NCBI RefSeq assembly: GCF_015291745.1
Contig: NZ_CP030059.1
Coordinates: forward strand, 2,817,501-2,881,500
Length of the DNA: 64,000 bases
Source: Bradyrhizobium sp. CCBAU 53351
GTDB taxonomy: Bacteria; Pseudomonadota; Alphaproteobacteria; Rhizobiales; Xanthobacteraceae
Direction of reading: 5' to 3'
Within the stretch, counting starts at the first letter, position 1; the number at the start of each line of letters is the position of its first letter. Below the pieces are notes generated by a model. It ran no database searches and had not been told where the DNA came from. It saw nothing but the letters and a program-made list of their open reading frames with translations. Shown here piece after piece: positions 7,904-16,446 of this stretch. The translations under genes and the position numbers were made by a program.

Positions 7904-9922
7904 ATGGATGAATCGAAACTGTTCGACCGTGTCATCCTGAAGATCCTCAACGGGGTCCAGGTCGGCGCCGAGGTCTCACTCGTTCCGGGTGAATATTCGA
8001 TCGGTTCCGGAAACGATGATGACATTCAATTGATCGACGTCAGCCTGCAGAGTGGCCAGGCGAGGTTGCGCATTGCGCCGGGCAAGATCGAGATTGCAGG
8101 CGGCTCGGGCGGCGTGACGGTCGGCGGATCGACCGATATCGCCGCGGGGTCGGAATGGCACGACGTCGAGCCGCTGGACATCATCACCGTTGGCATGATG
8201 CGCCTGGTTCTGGCACCGCCCAATGCCAACTGGACCACGCTGATCGAGCAGAACGAGCCGAAGAGCGAGGTTCGGAAGAGCGGGCTGTCGGCCTTCGTGG
8301 CGGCGCTGCCATCAGCGCTGAAGCTGAACGGCCGGACCGTACGATTGGCGATGCCGGTTGCAGCCCTGCTCGGCGTTATCGGGATCGGCGTTGCCTATCT
8401 CGCTTTCGGCAGCCGGGAGCGCTCGGTGCCCCGGGTCGAGCAAGCCGATACCGAACGGGTGGCGCGCGCAGCGCTGGATCAGTTTCCGTTCGGCAGGGCG
8501 GTCGCCTTGAAGCGAGAGGTCGACGGCACGGTGTTCGCGAGCGGCTTCGTCAAGGACGGCTTCGAACGCCGCGCTCTGGTGGCCGCGGTCGATAAGACCG
8601 GTGCGCAGGTCTATTTCCGCCTGGGCGTGTTGGAGGCGCTCAGGAGCGAGATCGAAGGGCTGATCAAGTCCGAAAAGATGCCCGTGAGCTACACGCTCTC
8701 GCCCAACGGAGAGCTCACGCTGGACGGCGTCGTTCTCAACGAGGAAGCCGCTCGGCAGTTCGTCGAGAAGTTGAGGGGGTCGATAGCGGGCTTGAACGCC
8801 GTCGAGTCCAGGATCCGAACCGGTCGAACGCTGCTCGATGACGTTCAGAAGATCGCGCGCACGGCGCAGATCGATCAGTTCGTATTGCTCCGGCTCGATG
8901 GCGAGCTGATCGAGGCGAGCGGCATTCTCCCGATCGAGAAGATCGACTCCTGGGTCGGATTCCTGACATCCTATTCGCGTCGGGTGAGCAAGGATATTCC
9001 GTTGCGATCCTTCGTCCAGCTGCAGAAGCCGGACGGAACGTTGGTGGGAGCGGCGACCCTGCCGGTCACGCTCGGAGCGCAAGGGGGTGATCGTACGCTC
9101 GATCGGGACAAGCTGCTGCAAGGGCAATACCGGATCGACGATCTGTTCGCCGGGGCCTCGCCGCAGGTGGCCGATGCCAAGCCGACGGGATCGGTGAGAG
9201 CGGCCGCGAGCAGCCTCATGGCCCCGCGCGTCAGCGCTGATCCGTTGCGGCTCGCCGAGCGTGCCAACGAGCTGCTGGCGGGATGGCGGAGGGGGGCGGA
9301 CGACGCGACGGCGAGGGACTTCGAGTTCCTGTTGCAGCAGCGGCTCGCAATCGCGCGGCGCGGCAATGCTGACGAGCAGACCGACCGCGACAAGGCCGTT
9401 GAGAAGTACATGCCGCTGCTCGCGACCGGGAATCTTCAGGGGATCGCCAACGCTTGCCGCGTCGGATCGCGTCTCACGACCGAGAACCTGCCAACTGCGA
9501 TCTTCTGGCTCGACCTGCTCAGCATCTCGAACTCCTACTCCTTGACGGAGTTTGCGCAGGAGGACCAGGCGTTCATCCTGGAAGCCGCACTGGACCCGAG
9601 GCTGGCGACCGAATGCCTTGCGCGCATTCCGGGGGACATTGCGCCGATCTCGCTGTATCTGAGCGAGGCGCCGCGCAATCCGGATTTCATTCGCTTCTTG
9701 CTGCGGGATTTTCGGCCATATGCCCTGGATGTATCCGGCGCGAGCGTGGTTGGAAGCCGCTACGTGCAGACCCGCAGCGGCGAGCGGATGCGCGAGGGTG
9801 GAGCACCCGACGGCGCCAGCCGTCTCGCGCTGGTGGGCGAGCTCGGCTCCGTGATCCAGCAGAAGAACGGTTACGCGACCGTCATCTACGCGCAGCAGCT
9901 GAACTGGTTGAACCAGAGATAG
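7904..9922 (+). CDS. sctD: SctD inner-membrane ring protein with a long C-terminal extension
   Basis: 672 residues. An N-terminal cytoplasmic FHA-like domain (residues 1-110, with GEYSIGSGNDDDIQL) is followed by one membrane helix at about 148-168 (LAMPVAALLGVIGIGVAYLAF). Periplasmic ring-building/BON-like repeats follow (about 185-400, for example MPVSYTLSPNGELTLDGVV). This order is that of YscD, which forms the outer of the two inner-membrane rings and contacts the secretin. YscD has about 420 residues; here about 250 extra C-terminal residues follow a PTGSVRAAASS linker near residue 430, folding unknown. The gene is alone on the plus strand, divergent from the regulator. Confidence 0.85.
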   Translation: MDESKLFDRVILKILNGVQVGAEVSLVPGEYSIGSGNDDDIQLIDVSLQSGQARLRIAPGKIEIAGGSGGVTVGGSTDIAAGSEWHDVEPLDIITVGMMRLVLAPPNANWTTLIEQNEPKSEVRKSGLSAFVAALPSALKLNGRTVRLAMPVAALLGVIGIGVAYLAFGSRERSVPRVEQADTERVARAALDQFPFGRAVALKREVDGTVFASGFVKDGFERRALVAAVDKTGAQVYFRLGVLEALRSEIEGLIKSEKMPVSYTLSPNGELTLDGVVLNEEAARQFVEKLRGSIAGLNAVESRIRTGRTLLDDVQKIARTAQIDQFVLLRLDGELIEASGILPIEKIDSWVGFLTSYSRRVSKDIPLRSFVQLQKPDGTLVGAATLPVTLGAQGGDRTLDRDKLLQGQYRIDDLFAGASPQVADAKPTGSVRAAASSLMAPRVSADPLRLAERANELLAGWRRGADDATARDFEFLLQQRLAIARRGNADEQTDRDKAVEKYMPLLATGNLQGIANACRVGSRLTTENLPTAIFWLDLLSISNSYSLTEFAQEDQAFILEAALDPRLATECLARIPGDIAPISLYLSEAPRNPDFIRFLLRDFRPYALDVSGASVVGSRYVQTRSGERMREGGAPDGASRLALVGELGSVIQQKNGYATVIYAQQLNWLNQR

Positions 9923-9988
9923 GCTGTCATCTACCGCACTCCACCCGGCGCCGCGATGCGTTAGCCAGGTCTGACCGGAGGTGCCGCC

Positions 9989-11053
9989 ATGGTAACCTCG
10001 ATCGCGGCGTCCGCATGGTTGCCGCGGAGATCTGGAGAGCGTCCCATGACCGTGTCGGCAAGCGCAGGCCAGTCCATCGCGTCAGTCCCCCAATCGCCGG
10101 CGGAGGCTGGCCGGGTGGATGAGGCGGTACGCAAGGAGAGCGTCACGCCTGGAAATCTGAGCCAGGACGTCGCGCAGACCGTCCTTGTCGGACAGCACGG
10201 GAGCTACGCAGCACCTGCGCAGGATGGTGCGCCGGTTCATCCCGGCGCGACCATTCCGGCTTGGCGTCTCGGAGAGGACGATGTGCCGGCGACGATGCGT
10301 GATCCCCCGCCGGGAACGGCGGACATACCCTTTGCCTGGAACGCGCGAGCGCCTCACGCAGAAAGCCAGACCGGTCACGTGGTGACAGAGGAATTGCCGC
10401 TACTGGGAAAGATCGGGGTGATCGACGCGCATGACGCGCCCGAGTTCGTTTATGAGCAGATCGTGGGCTATGGCGGAATGCAGATCGCTGACCGATCCGC
10501 GGACCGGCGGCTGGATTATGAGCATGTCAATGACATGTTCACCGGGATGACGAAGAAGCTGATACCCGTTCTGGTGAAGGCAGAGGTGAAAGTGGTGTGG
10601 ACCGATACCCTGTCTTCGGACCAGCCCTTGGTAACCCGGATCCTGGCACGAGAGGGCGGCCCCAGTGAGCAAGACTGGAACATGATGCTCAAGAAGGTCG
10701 CGAGCGACCACAAGAACGTGCCCGACTTGTCGACGAGGCTGAAATCCGCCGTTGGATTTCTGAAGGCCGCTCACGAGCAAGGGATCGAGATCCGCGTGCT
10801 GAAGAAGGGCGAGCAACCGGTCCGCGCGCCGGGTGACGATGGTGCGTTCGTGGTTCTCGGCGGCGCCAGGGATAACGACAAACCGTTCCTCGACATCGAC
10901 GTCACCCGCAGGGAGCATTTGGCGCCGGGCCAGATCAGGGCATTCGACGACAAGAGGAGTGTCATCGACGTCTGGCCGAACCGGCCGTCCCAGTCGCCGT
11001 CGCCTAGGCCCTCGTCCGCGTCCGCTACACGGAAGCCCTGGGATGATATCTGA
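9989..11053 (+). CDS. Unrecognised protein, candidate T3SS substrate
   Basis: 354 residues; GGAGGT lies seven bases before ATG 9989. The first 120 residues are Ser/Ala/Pro/Gln-rich with no signal peptide or membrane helix, as is common for type III substrates. A folded-looking domain spans about 135-310 (EELPLLGKIGVIDAHDAPEF at its start), with alternating strands and helices. The tail is low-complexity, Ser/Pro/Arg-rich (residues 325-354). I recognise no catalytic motif. It lies 66 bases after sctD on the same strand and is followed by another protein of the same style. Effector status is inferred from context and composition. Confidence 0.5.
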   Translation: MVTSIAASAWLPRRSGERPMTVSASAGQSIASVPQSPAEAGRVDEAVRKESVTPGNLSQDVAQTVLVGQHGSYAAPAQDGAPVHPGATIPAWRLGEDDVPATMRDPPPGTADIPFAWNARAPHAESQTGHVVTEELPLLGKIGVIDAHDAPEFVYEQIVGYGGMQIADRSADRRLDYEHVNDMFTGMTKKLIPVLVKAEVKVVWTDTLSSDQPLVTRILAREGGPSEQDWNMMLKKVASDHKNVPDLSTRLKSAVGFLKAAHEQGIEIRVLKKGEQPVRAPGDDGAFVVLGGARDNDKPFLDIDVTRREHLAPGQIRAFDDKRSVIDVWPNRPSQSPSPRPSSASATRKPWDDI

Positions 11054-11193
11054 CGCGAGCCTGCGCAGGTCAGCGCCGCGTCCTGCGGGACCAGGGGCGG
11101 AAACCCTGCCATGACGTTCGACACATCATTTGGCGGCCGCGCGCGCTACCGGTTGGCAAGACGGACGCAAGGAACGGGACTGGAGCAGATCAG

Positions 11194-12243
11194 ATGATCG
11201 AAACGACCCAACCTCGGCAGGTCGATGCCGACAATTCGATCCAGGGCGTGCAGAACCGGGTCGCGCCATCCAAACCGGAAAGCCGTGTCTCATCGGGCAT
11301 CTCGACGCAGCAGTCCTCGGCGCCTGTGACCGTCGTTGCGGATCTGCATGTCGGGGTGAAAGGGACACCTGCCGCTCACGCGAAAGGACCGCTGGTGCCT
11401 GCATCGGCTTTCGTCGGTCCGGATGGCGTCACGAGCGGAGGAGGCGCCCCGGCTACGAAGCGGCCATCCACGCTGCTGGAAGCGCTCGAAGACTTCGATC
11501 GATCGTTCAAAGGGCCCGGCGATGCCAAGGACCGCGCGGCAAAGCTCACCAACCTGCTGTACTTCGCCACCCATCGAAAAACCGAGGTCGACAAGGTTGC
11601 GACCGGCCAAATCGTTCGAAACGTGATGTCGAGCATCGTTCAGCACGGCGGCACCGTTCCGCTGCTCGAGGCGATCGAAGCGCTCGACGTCGGGCAGGCC
11701 AACGTTGCGGCCTTGCCGCTCGTGCAGGCGATCGGCATCCTGCCTGGCGAAGACGAGAGAAAGTTGTATGCAGGAGCGCTGGTGATTACGCTCAATAGAT
11801 TGCTTGCCGATCCGAGCAGTGACCAGGCGACTGTCGGCCGAGCCGTTTCGCAGGCCGCGGGATATACCGGCCAAGAGACGGTGGTGAACAGGGAGATTGC
11901 GAGCCTGAGCAGCGAGAAGCTCGACGCCTATAGCCGAGCGACTGTGCTGAAATACGTTGTGCGCGAGGGAACACCGCGCACGATGCAATCCCTGGTGAAC
12001 AAGCTGCAACACCACCGCGAACTCGTTCCGGGAATCATCGCCCAGCTGGACGACCCCAAAGAAGCGCTCATAGTCCTTAGACGTCTCGCCACCGCGGTCG
12101 ATCAGAATCACGGACCGCATCGGGTGGAACTCGCGAAGGCCATTCGTGTGAGCTGCATCAAATATGCGGCCACGCTGGTCGACCCCAGCCTGCAGGGTCC
12201 CTTCAAGAGGCTCGGCGAAAAGCTGGAGAGTGATCTGAAGTGA
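11194..12243 (+). CDS. Unrecognised helical protein, candidate T3SS substrate
   Basis: 349 residues from ATG 11194, with GGAG about nine bases upstream. The N-terminal 90 residues are polar, Ser/Thr/Val/Gln-rich and apparently disordered. From about residue 92 (STLLEALEDFDRSFKG) the protein is all helical in short repeats resembling an alpha-solenoid. There is no signal peptide or transmembrane helix. It is convergent with sctU. It has the two-part layout of an exported effector or of a gatekeeper-like protein, but sctW is found elsewhere in the cluster. Function unknown. Confidence 0.5.
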   Translation: MIETTQPRQVDADNSIQGVQNRVAPSKPESRVSSGISTQQSSAPVTVVADLHVGVKGTPAAHAKGPLVPASAFVGPDGVTSGGGAPATKRPSTLLEALEDFDRSFKGPGDAKDRAAKLTNLLYFATHRKTEVDKVATGQIVRNVMSSIVQHGGTVPLLEAIEALDVGQANVAALPLVQAIGILPGEDERKLYAGALVITLNRLLADPSSDQATVGRAVSQAAGYTGQETVVNREIASLSSEKLDAYSRATVLKYVVREGTPRTMQSLVNKLQHHRELVPGIIAQLDDPKEALIVLRRLATAVDQNHGPHRVELAKAIRVSCIKYAATLVDPSLQGPFKRLGEKLESDLK

Positions 12244-12319
12244 CGCTTTGCGCTGCACGAGCGCCCTGATCGCGCCCTGCAACGGAATGGAGCGGGTCCG
12301 CGTGCGCTGCGCCGATCGG

Positions 12320-13438
12320 CTATTTCCTCGGCCGGTGGTCGCCGGCGTCCATGTCGATCACGCCGCGCTCGAGCGGGCCCTTGTAGAGCAGGTGCCGGTT
12401 CGCCTGGACCCAGACCAGCACCTCGGCGACGGCATCGAACAGCTCATCGGGCACGATATCCTCCAGCTCGGTTCTGGCGTAGAGCGAGCGTGCCAGCGTG
12501 ACATTGCGGAAGATCGGCACGCCTGCAAATTCGGCCTTGGTGCGGATGACATGAGCCTGGCTGCCGAGCCCTTTTGCCGTCACGATCGGCAGTTTCACCT
12601 TGTCGCTGTCGTAGTGCAGGGCGATCGCGACGTGCGTGGGATTGACGACGATCGCGGTCGCGCGGCGGGCCTTCTGGCCGGCATCGCCCATCACCAGCTC
12701 CTGCGCCAGCCGGCGGCGATGGCTCTTGATGTGAGGGTCGCCCTCGCTTTCCTTGTATTCGCGCTTGCGTTCCTCCTTCGACATCATGAGGCCCTTGGTG
12801 TAGCTGTATTTCTGATACATGAAGTCGAAACCGGCCACGACGACGAAGGCCAGGGCCGAATACAGCAGCAAATCGCGCAGCATCGCTACGGTGATCGACG
12901 TCTGGCAGATCAACCCGCACGACAGCGAGGCGATGTAGGGGCCGATCGCGTCCTTGATGACGAGGTAGAGCAGGGTGGACAGGAAGCTGATCTTCACCAG
13001 CGATTTCAGCACCTCGACCAGCTGCTTCATGGAGAAGATGCGCTTCAGGCCCGAGGCGGGACTGACCTTCTCGAGCTTCGGCATCAGGCTTTCCAGCGCG
13101 AAGATCGTGCCGATCTGCAAATAGTTGGCGAAGATGCCGGCGATCAGCGCGGCGGCGAGGATCGGGAGCAGGATCGCGACCGTCTCATGCGAGGCGATCT
13201 CGATCGCCACGGCCGCGGTGTCGCTGAAGCTTCCGGTTTGCAAATACGCGATCTGGTCGAGCAACCCGACCAGACGTGCCATCATGTTCGGCCAGTTGAA
13301 CCAGATGGTGGCGCACACGGCGGCGAGCGATGCCGTGGTCACGACCTCCTGGCTCTTCGCCACCTGGCCCTTGGCGCGGGCGTCGCGAATCTTCTTTGGG
13401 GAAGGCGGCTCGGTCTTTTCACCCGTCGACTGGCTCAT
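12320..13438 (-). CDS. sctU: SctU autoproteolytic export-apparatus switch protein
   Basis: 372 residues, the usual YscU length. The start MSQSTGEKTEPPSPKKIRDARAKG is typical of the FlhB/YscU family. Four membrane helices follow (about 33-52, 87-107, 143-165, 185-208), then a linker and the cytoplasmic domain with the NPTH self-cleavage motif at 266-269, all residues intact. Cleavage between N and P switches substrate specificity from needle components to translocators together with SctP. The ATG at 13438 overlaps the sctT stop by four bases. It is the last gene of the sctI-U operon. Confidence 0.96.
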   Translation of the reverse strand: MSQSTGEKTEPPSPKKIRDARAKGQVAKSQEVVTTASLAAVCATIWFNWPNMMARLVGLLDQIAYLQTGSFSDTAAVAIEIASHETVAILLPILAAALIAGIFANYLQIGTIFALESLMPKLEKVSPASGLKRIFSMKQLVEVLKSLVKISFLSTLLYLVIKDAIGPYIASLSCGLICQTSITVAMLRDLLLYSALAFVVVAGFDFMYQKYSYTKGLMMSKEERKREYKESEGDPHIKSHRRRLAQELVMGDAGQKARRATAIVVNPTHVAIALHYDSDKVKLPIVTAKGLGSQAHVIRTKAEFAGVPIFRNVTLARSLYARTELEDIVPDELFDAVAEVLVWVQANRHLLYKGPLERGVIDMDAGDHRPRK

Positions 13439-14292
13439 TTGCGGCCTCCCGCGGCCGGTTCGGTGGCGGTTGCGGGTGGGCCGATCCGGTCGCCGAGCTT
13501 CAGAAGCCCATACATCTGACCGACGTTCCGCTCGAAGGAGGCGAACTGGCGCTCGACGAAGGGCATCAAGGTTGGCGCGTAGAAGACCAGCACCAGGATT
13601 GCGAGCACGCTCTTGATCGGCATCGCCAGCACGAAGACCTGCACCTGAGGCGAAAAGCGGCTGACGATGGCGAGGGCGAACTCGGCAAGAAACATCACGG
13701 CGAGCACGGGCGCCGCGGTCACGAAGGCCATTCGCATGGCGACGTCGACCAGGCCGAGCGCCATCCCGGGAAACAGATCCGATGCAATCGGGATGGCCTT
13801 GGTCGCCGGCCATATCGCGTAGGATTTGAAGACGACGCCCAGCACCAGGAGGAATGCCCCGGTCGACAGAACATAGGTCAGAAAGGCCTGAGACAGCAGC
13901 GTGCCCAAGAGGGAGGTTTCCTCGCCCTGCAGCGGGTCGATCGCGGACGCCACGGCCGCACCGCGTTGACTGTCGATCAGCCCGCCGGCGGCCTGTATCG
14001 CCCAGAACATCCATCCGACGACGTAGCCGGCCAGGAAGCCAACCGCATATTCCTTTGCGAAGTAGAGCGCGAGCGCGGCGGCGGAATGGTCGAAGCTCAT
14101 CGCGTAGTCGAGATTGATGGGGGCGGCGATCAGGGCCAGCGACAGGATCGTCGCGGTGCGGGGCATCATGGGAACTGCGGCGGAGTTCAACAGCTGCGAG
14201 GCGCTGAGAAACGCGTAGAGCCGTGGCAAGGACAGCAGCAGCGCCAGGAAATAGTCGGTGTAGAGCCGAAACACCTCGACCAGGGCCTGCAT
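13435..14292 (-). CDS. sctT: SctT export-apparatus membrane protein
   Basis: 285 residues with the multi-helix FliR/YscT pattern. Recognisable stretches are LRLYTDYFLALLLSLPRLYAF-like sequence at the start, EYAVGFLAGYVVGWMFWAIQ near residues 81-100, and GGLIDSQRG, the family's most conserved loop, at about 103-111. SctT is part of the SctR5-S4-T1 export gate in the inner membrane. It lies nine bases after sctS and overlaps sctU by four bases. The C-terminus is a polar tail. Confidence 0.95.
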   Translation of the reverse strand: MQALVEVFRLYTDYFLALLLSLPRLYAFLSASQLLNSAAVPMMPRTATILSLALIAAPINLDYAMSFDHSAAALALYFAKEYAVGFLAGYVVGWMFWAIQAAGGLIDSQRGAAVASAIDPLQGEETSLLGTLLSQAFLTYVLSTGAFLLVLGVVFKSYAIWPATKAIPIASDLFPGMALGLVDVAMRMAFVTAAPVLAVMFLAEFALAIVSRFSPQVQVFVLAMPIKSVLAILVLVFYAPTLMPFVERQFASFERNVGQMYGLLKLGDRIGPPATATEPAAGGRK

Positions 14293-14300
14293 CGGAAGCC

Positions 14301-14567
14301 TCAGGTCATCGCCGGGAAGTTGTTGAAGAGATTCATGGTGTAGGTGAAGATCTCGCCGCCGAGGAAGCCGGCCATGGCGGCGATGGTAACGGCGACGGCA
14401 ATCAGCTTGGCGGCGAACGAGATCGTCTGTTCCTGCACCTGGGTCAGCGCCTGCAGCAGGCCGACGAGGATACCGACCCCGGAGGCAACCAGGATCGGCG
14501 GCAATGACAGCAGCAGGACCAGCATCATCGCCTCGTTCAATTGGTGCACGGCTTCATTGGGAGACAT
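14301..14567 (-). CDS. sctS: SctS export-apparatus membrane protein
   Basis: 88 residues, the usual size for FliQ/YscS. Two membrane hairpin helices (about 15-38 and 50-75) carry the family stretch GILVGLLQALTQVQEQTISF. AGGAAAG precedes the ATG at 14567. The open frame reaches 14684, but the extra residues are Arg/Pro-rich and not family-like. SctS subunits wrap around the SctR-SctT core of the export gate. Confidence 0.95.
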   Translation of the reverse strand: MSPNEAVHQLNEAMMLVLLLSLPPILVASGVGILVGLLQALTQVQEQTISFAAKLIAVAVTIAAMAGFLGGEIFTYTMNLFNNFPAMT

Positions 14568-14638
14568 GGTGATCTTTCCTGGGCGATCGTTCCTGGGAAT
14601 GGTCCGCGTCGTGAGTCGCGGGGGACGCGGTGAGGCGA

Positions 14639-15283
14639 TCAATGGGAGTAGGTTTTCACCAATCCAAGGATCAGCCGAGACCATCCATCCACCGTGATGA
14701 ACAGGAACAGCTTGAACGGCAGCGAAATGGTCAACGGGCTGACCATCATCATGCCGAGTGCCAGCAGGATGTTGGTGACTATCAGATCGATGGCGAGAAA
14801 GGGAAGGTAGAGCAGGAAGCCGACTTCGAAGGCTTCACGGAGCTGGCTGACGGTGAAGGCCGGCAGGACGATCACGATGTTGTCCGCCGTCAATCCGTCG
14901 GAGAGGGTCTTGGGCCACAGCTCCCGTGCCGATTCCAGGAAAAAGGCCTTCTCGCGGCCCGAGGCATGTTTGCCGAGGAAGCGCTCCAAGGGGCCGCGGC
15001 CGGTCTCGAAGGCGAGCTTCAGGCCGTCGGCGGTTCCGTAGTTCGGCTTGGCCGTGCTGACGAGATCGTACGTCTCCATGACCACCGGCGCCATGATATA
15101 GGCCGAGAGGATCATGGCGAGTGCGTTGAGCGCGATGTTCGGCGGCACTTGCTGGACGCCGAGCGCGTTGCGGACCAGCGACAGCACCACCGAAAGCTTG
15201 ATGAAGCTCGTGGTCACCACGGCGATGAACGGCAGGAGCGCCGCGACCGCGAGGATGAGGATGAGGTTGAAAGGATCGGTCAT
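14639..15283 (-). CDS. sctR: SctR export-apparatus membrane protein
   Basis: 214 residues, the usual FliP/YscR length. It starts MTDPFNLILILAVAALLPF. Family landmarks are TSFIKLSVVLSLVRNALGVQ (about 27-46), QVPPNIALNALAMILSAYIM, and the C-terminal helices ending in LILGLVKTYSH. Five SctR subunits form the wall of the export pore. It lies 23 bases after sctQ and 71 bases before sctS. A longer frame to 15469 is rejected because it runs into sctQ and is not family-like. Confidence 0.95.
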   Translation of the reverse strand: MTDPFNLILILAVAALLPFIAVVTTSFIKLSVVLSLVRNALGVQQVPPNIALNALAMILSAYIMAPVVMETYDLVSTAKPNYGTADGLKLAFETGRGPLERFLGKHASGREKAFFLESARELWPKTLSDGLTADNIVIVLPAFTVSQLREAFEVGFLLYLPFLAIDLIVTNILLALGMMMVSPLTISLPFKLFLFITVDGWSRLILGLVKTYSH

Positions 15284-15306
15284 TGGCGCGTGATGCCGGG
15301 GGTGCG

Positions 15307-15624
15307 TTAGGCCGGAGACGACATGACGCGGGTGATGCGTACACCGATGCGTCCGTCGATGCGGATCAAATCGCCTGTCCCGATCAGTTGGCCGTTGGCG
15401 CGGATCGCGACCTCTACGCCGTTGTCGAGCGCGGGCGGATCGAGCGAGACGATGGTGCCGGGCTGCCACGCCTGCACCTGGGCGAGCGGGATGCTCATGC
15501 GGCCGATGTCGAAATCGATGATGACGCCGAGTTCGGCCATGGCCGCGACTTGCGTCTCGGCCGTGGCGGATTCCTGGTGCGGATCTTCGCCGATCCGGGG
15601 CAGGGGATCGTGGTCGTCGGACAT
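15307..15624 (-). CDS. Possible internal translation product SctQ-C
   Basis: In frame inside sctQ, the sequence ctcgagagggtgaacagc precedes ATG 15624, placing a strong purine-rich ribosome site eight bases from the start. The product would be 105 residues containing only the second SpoA domain. In the Yersinia and Salmonella homologues the C-terminal fragment is made from an internal start and forms a 1:2 complex with full-length SctQ. That this occurs here is inferred from the ribosome site and domain boundary. Confidence 0.5.
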   Translation of the reverse strand: MSDDHDPLPRIGEDPHQESATAETQVAAMAELGVIIDFDIGRMSIPLAQVQAWQPGTIVSLDPPALDNGVEVAIRANGQLIGTGDLIRIDGRIGVRITRVMSSPA

Positions 15625-16410
15625 GCTGTTCACCCTCTCGAGCAAGGATCGTCGGTAGCGCTCGGTGACTTCGTGGCCGAGGCAGACCCAGGTTTCATCG
15701 GTGCGGCGGAACGCATGCGCGCGGCCTTGCGCTCGCAGCACGATGAGGTCGGGCGGCAACTGCGGGAGCGCAATGACGTCGCCCGGTCGGAGCCCCGCCA
15801 GATCGCGGTACGTCAACCGAAGGCTTCCGAGGGTGTGGCAGGCCTCGGCCGCGAGGCTCTCCGCCAGCCCCCTGTTGACAGCCGCGGGCGCAAACGCTCT
15901 TGCCGCGACCAGTGAGCCAAACGAGGACATCGTCGCGCCGAGGGACAGCCTGACCGGCTCGGCCGCGACGCGGTCGATGCTGACCGACAACCATTGCACG
16001 CCTTCGCCGATCTGCCGGGACACGGTCTCCAGCGCGCCGCTCGCGACGATTTGCGGCCTGCCCATGTGGTTTTCGGGAATTGCATCCCAGATGGTTCGCA
16101 CGACGCCTTCCTCGATGCAGCTGCGCAGTGCAGGCGGCAGGTCACGAACGTCATGCATATCGAGATCGGCGCCAAACAGCGCCGTGAACGGGAAGGCGTC
16201 GATGATGGCCGCGAAGCGCGGACCGCCATCCGGTTGCAGCAAGAGTGCCGGCATTGCCGGATCGGGCGGATCGATCGCCGAAAACCGAAACGCCGCGGTG
16301 GAGCCGCCGTGCGACAGCGGCACGTCACGATACGACAGGATCGCGTTCCACAGCTCGTGGTCCTTGAACGCGCCTGACAATGCGGGCGGGTGCCAGTGAG
16401 CGATGGTCAT
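15307..16410 (-). CDS. sctQ: SctQ cytoplasmic sorting-platform (C-ring) protein
   Basis: 367 residues. The C-terminal SpoA/FliN-type domain (about 283-360) is clear: QVAAMAELGVIIDFDIGR, then a strand ending in LIGTGDLIRIDGRIGVRITRV. A first SpoA-like domain lies at about 185-260. SctQ forms the cytoplasmic pods of the injectisome and binds SctL and SctK. An in-frame ATG at residue 263 (15624) is preceded by GAGAGGG eight bases upstream, the same arrangement that yields the separate C-terminal YscQ-C fragment in Yersinia; here it would give 105 residues. The gene starts 36 bases after sctP. Confidence 0.88.
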   Translation of the reverse strand: MTIAHWHPPALSGAFKDHELWNAILSYRDVPLSHGGSTAAFRFSAIDPPDPAMPALLLQPDGGPRFAAIIDAFPFTALFGADLDMHDVRDLPPALRSCIEEGVVRTIWDAIPENHMGRPQIVASGALETVSRQIGEGVQWLSVSIDRVAAEPVRLSLGATMSSFGSLVAARAFAPAAVNRGLAESLAAEACHTLGSLRLTYRDLAGLRPGDVIALPQLPPDLIVLRAQGRAHAFRRTDETWVCLGHEVTERYRRSLLERVNSMSDDHDPLPRIGEDPHQESATAETQVAAMAELGVIIDFDIGRMSIPLAQVQAWQPGTIVSLDPPALDNGVEVAIRANGQLIGTGDLIRIDGRIGVRITRVMSSPA

Positions 16411-16446
16411 GGGCGTAAGGCAGCGATCATTGCGGTGGGTGAGCCG

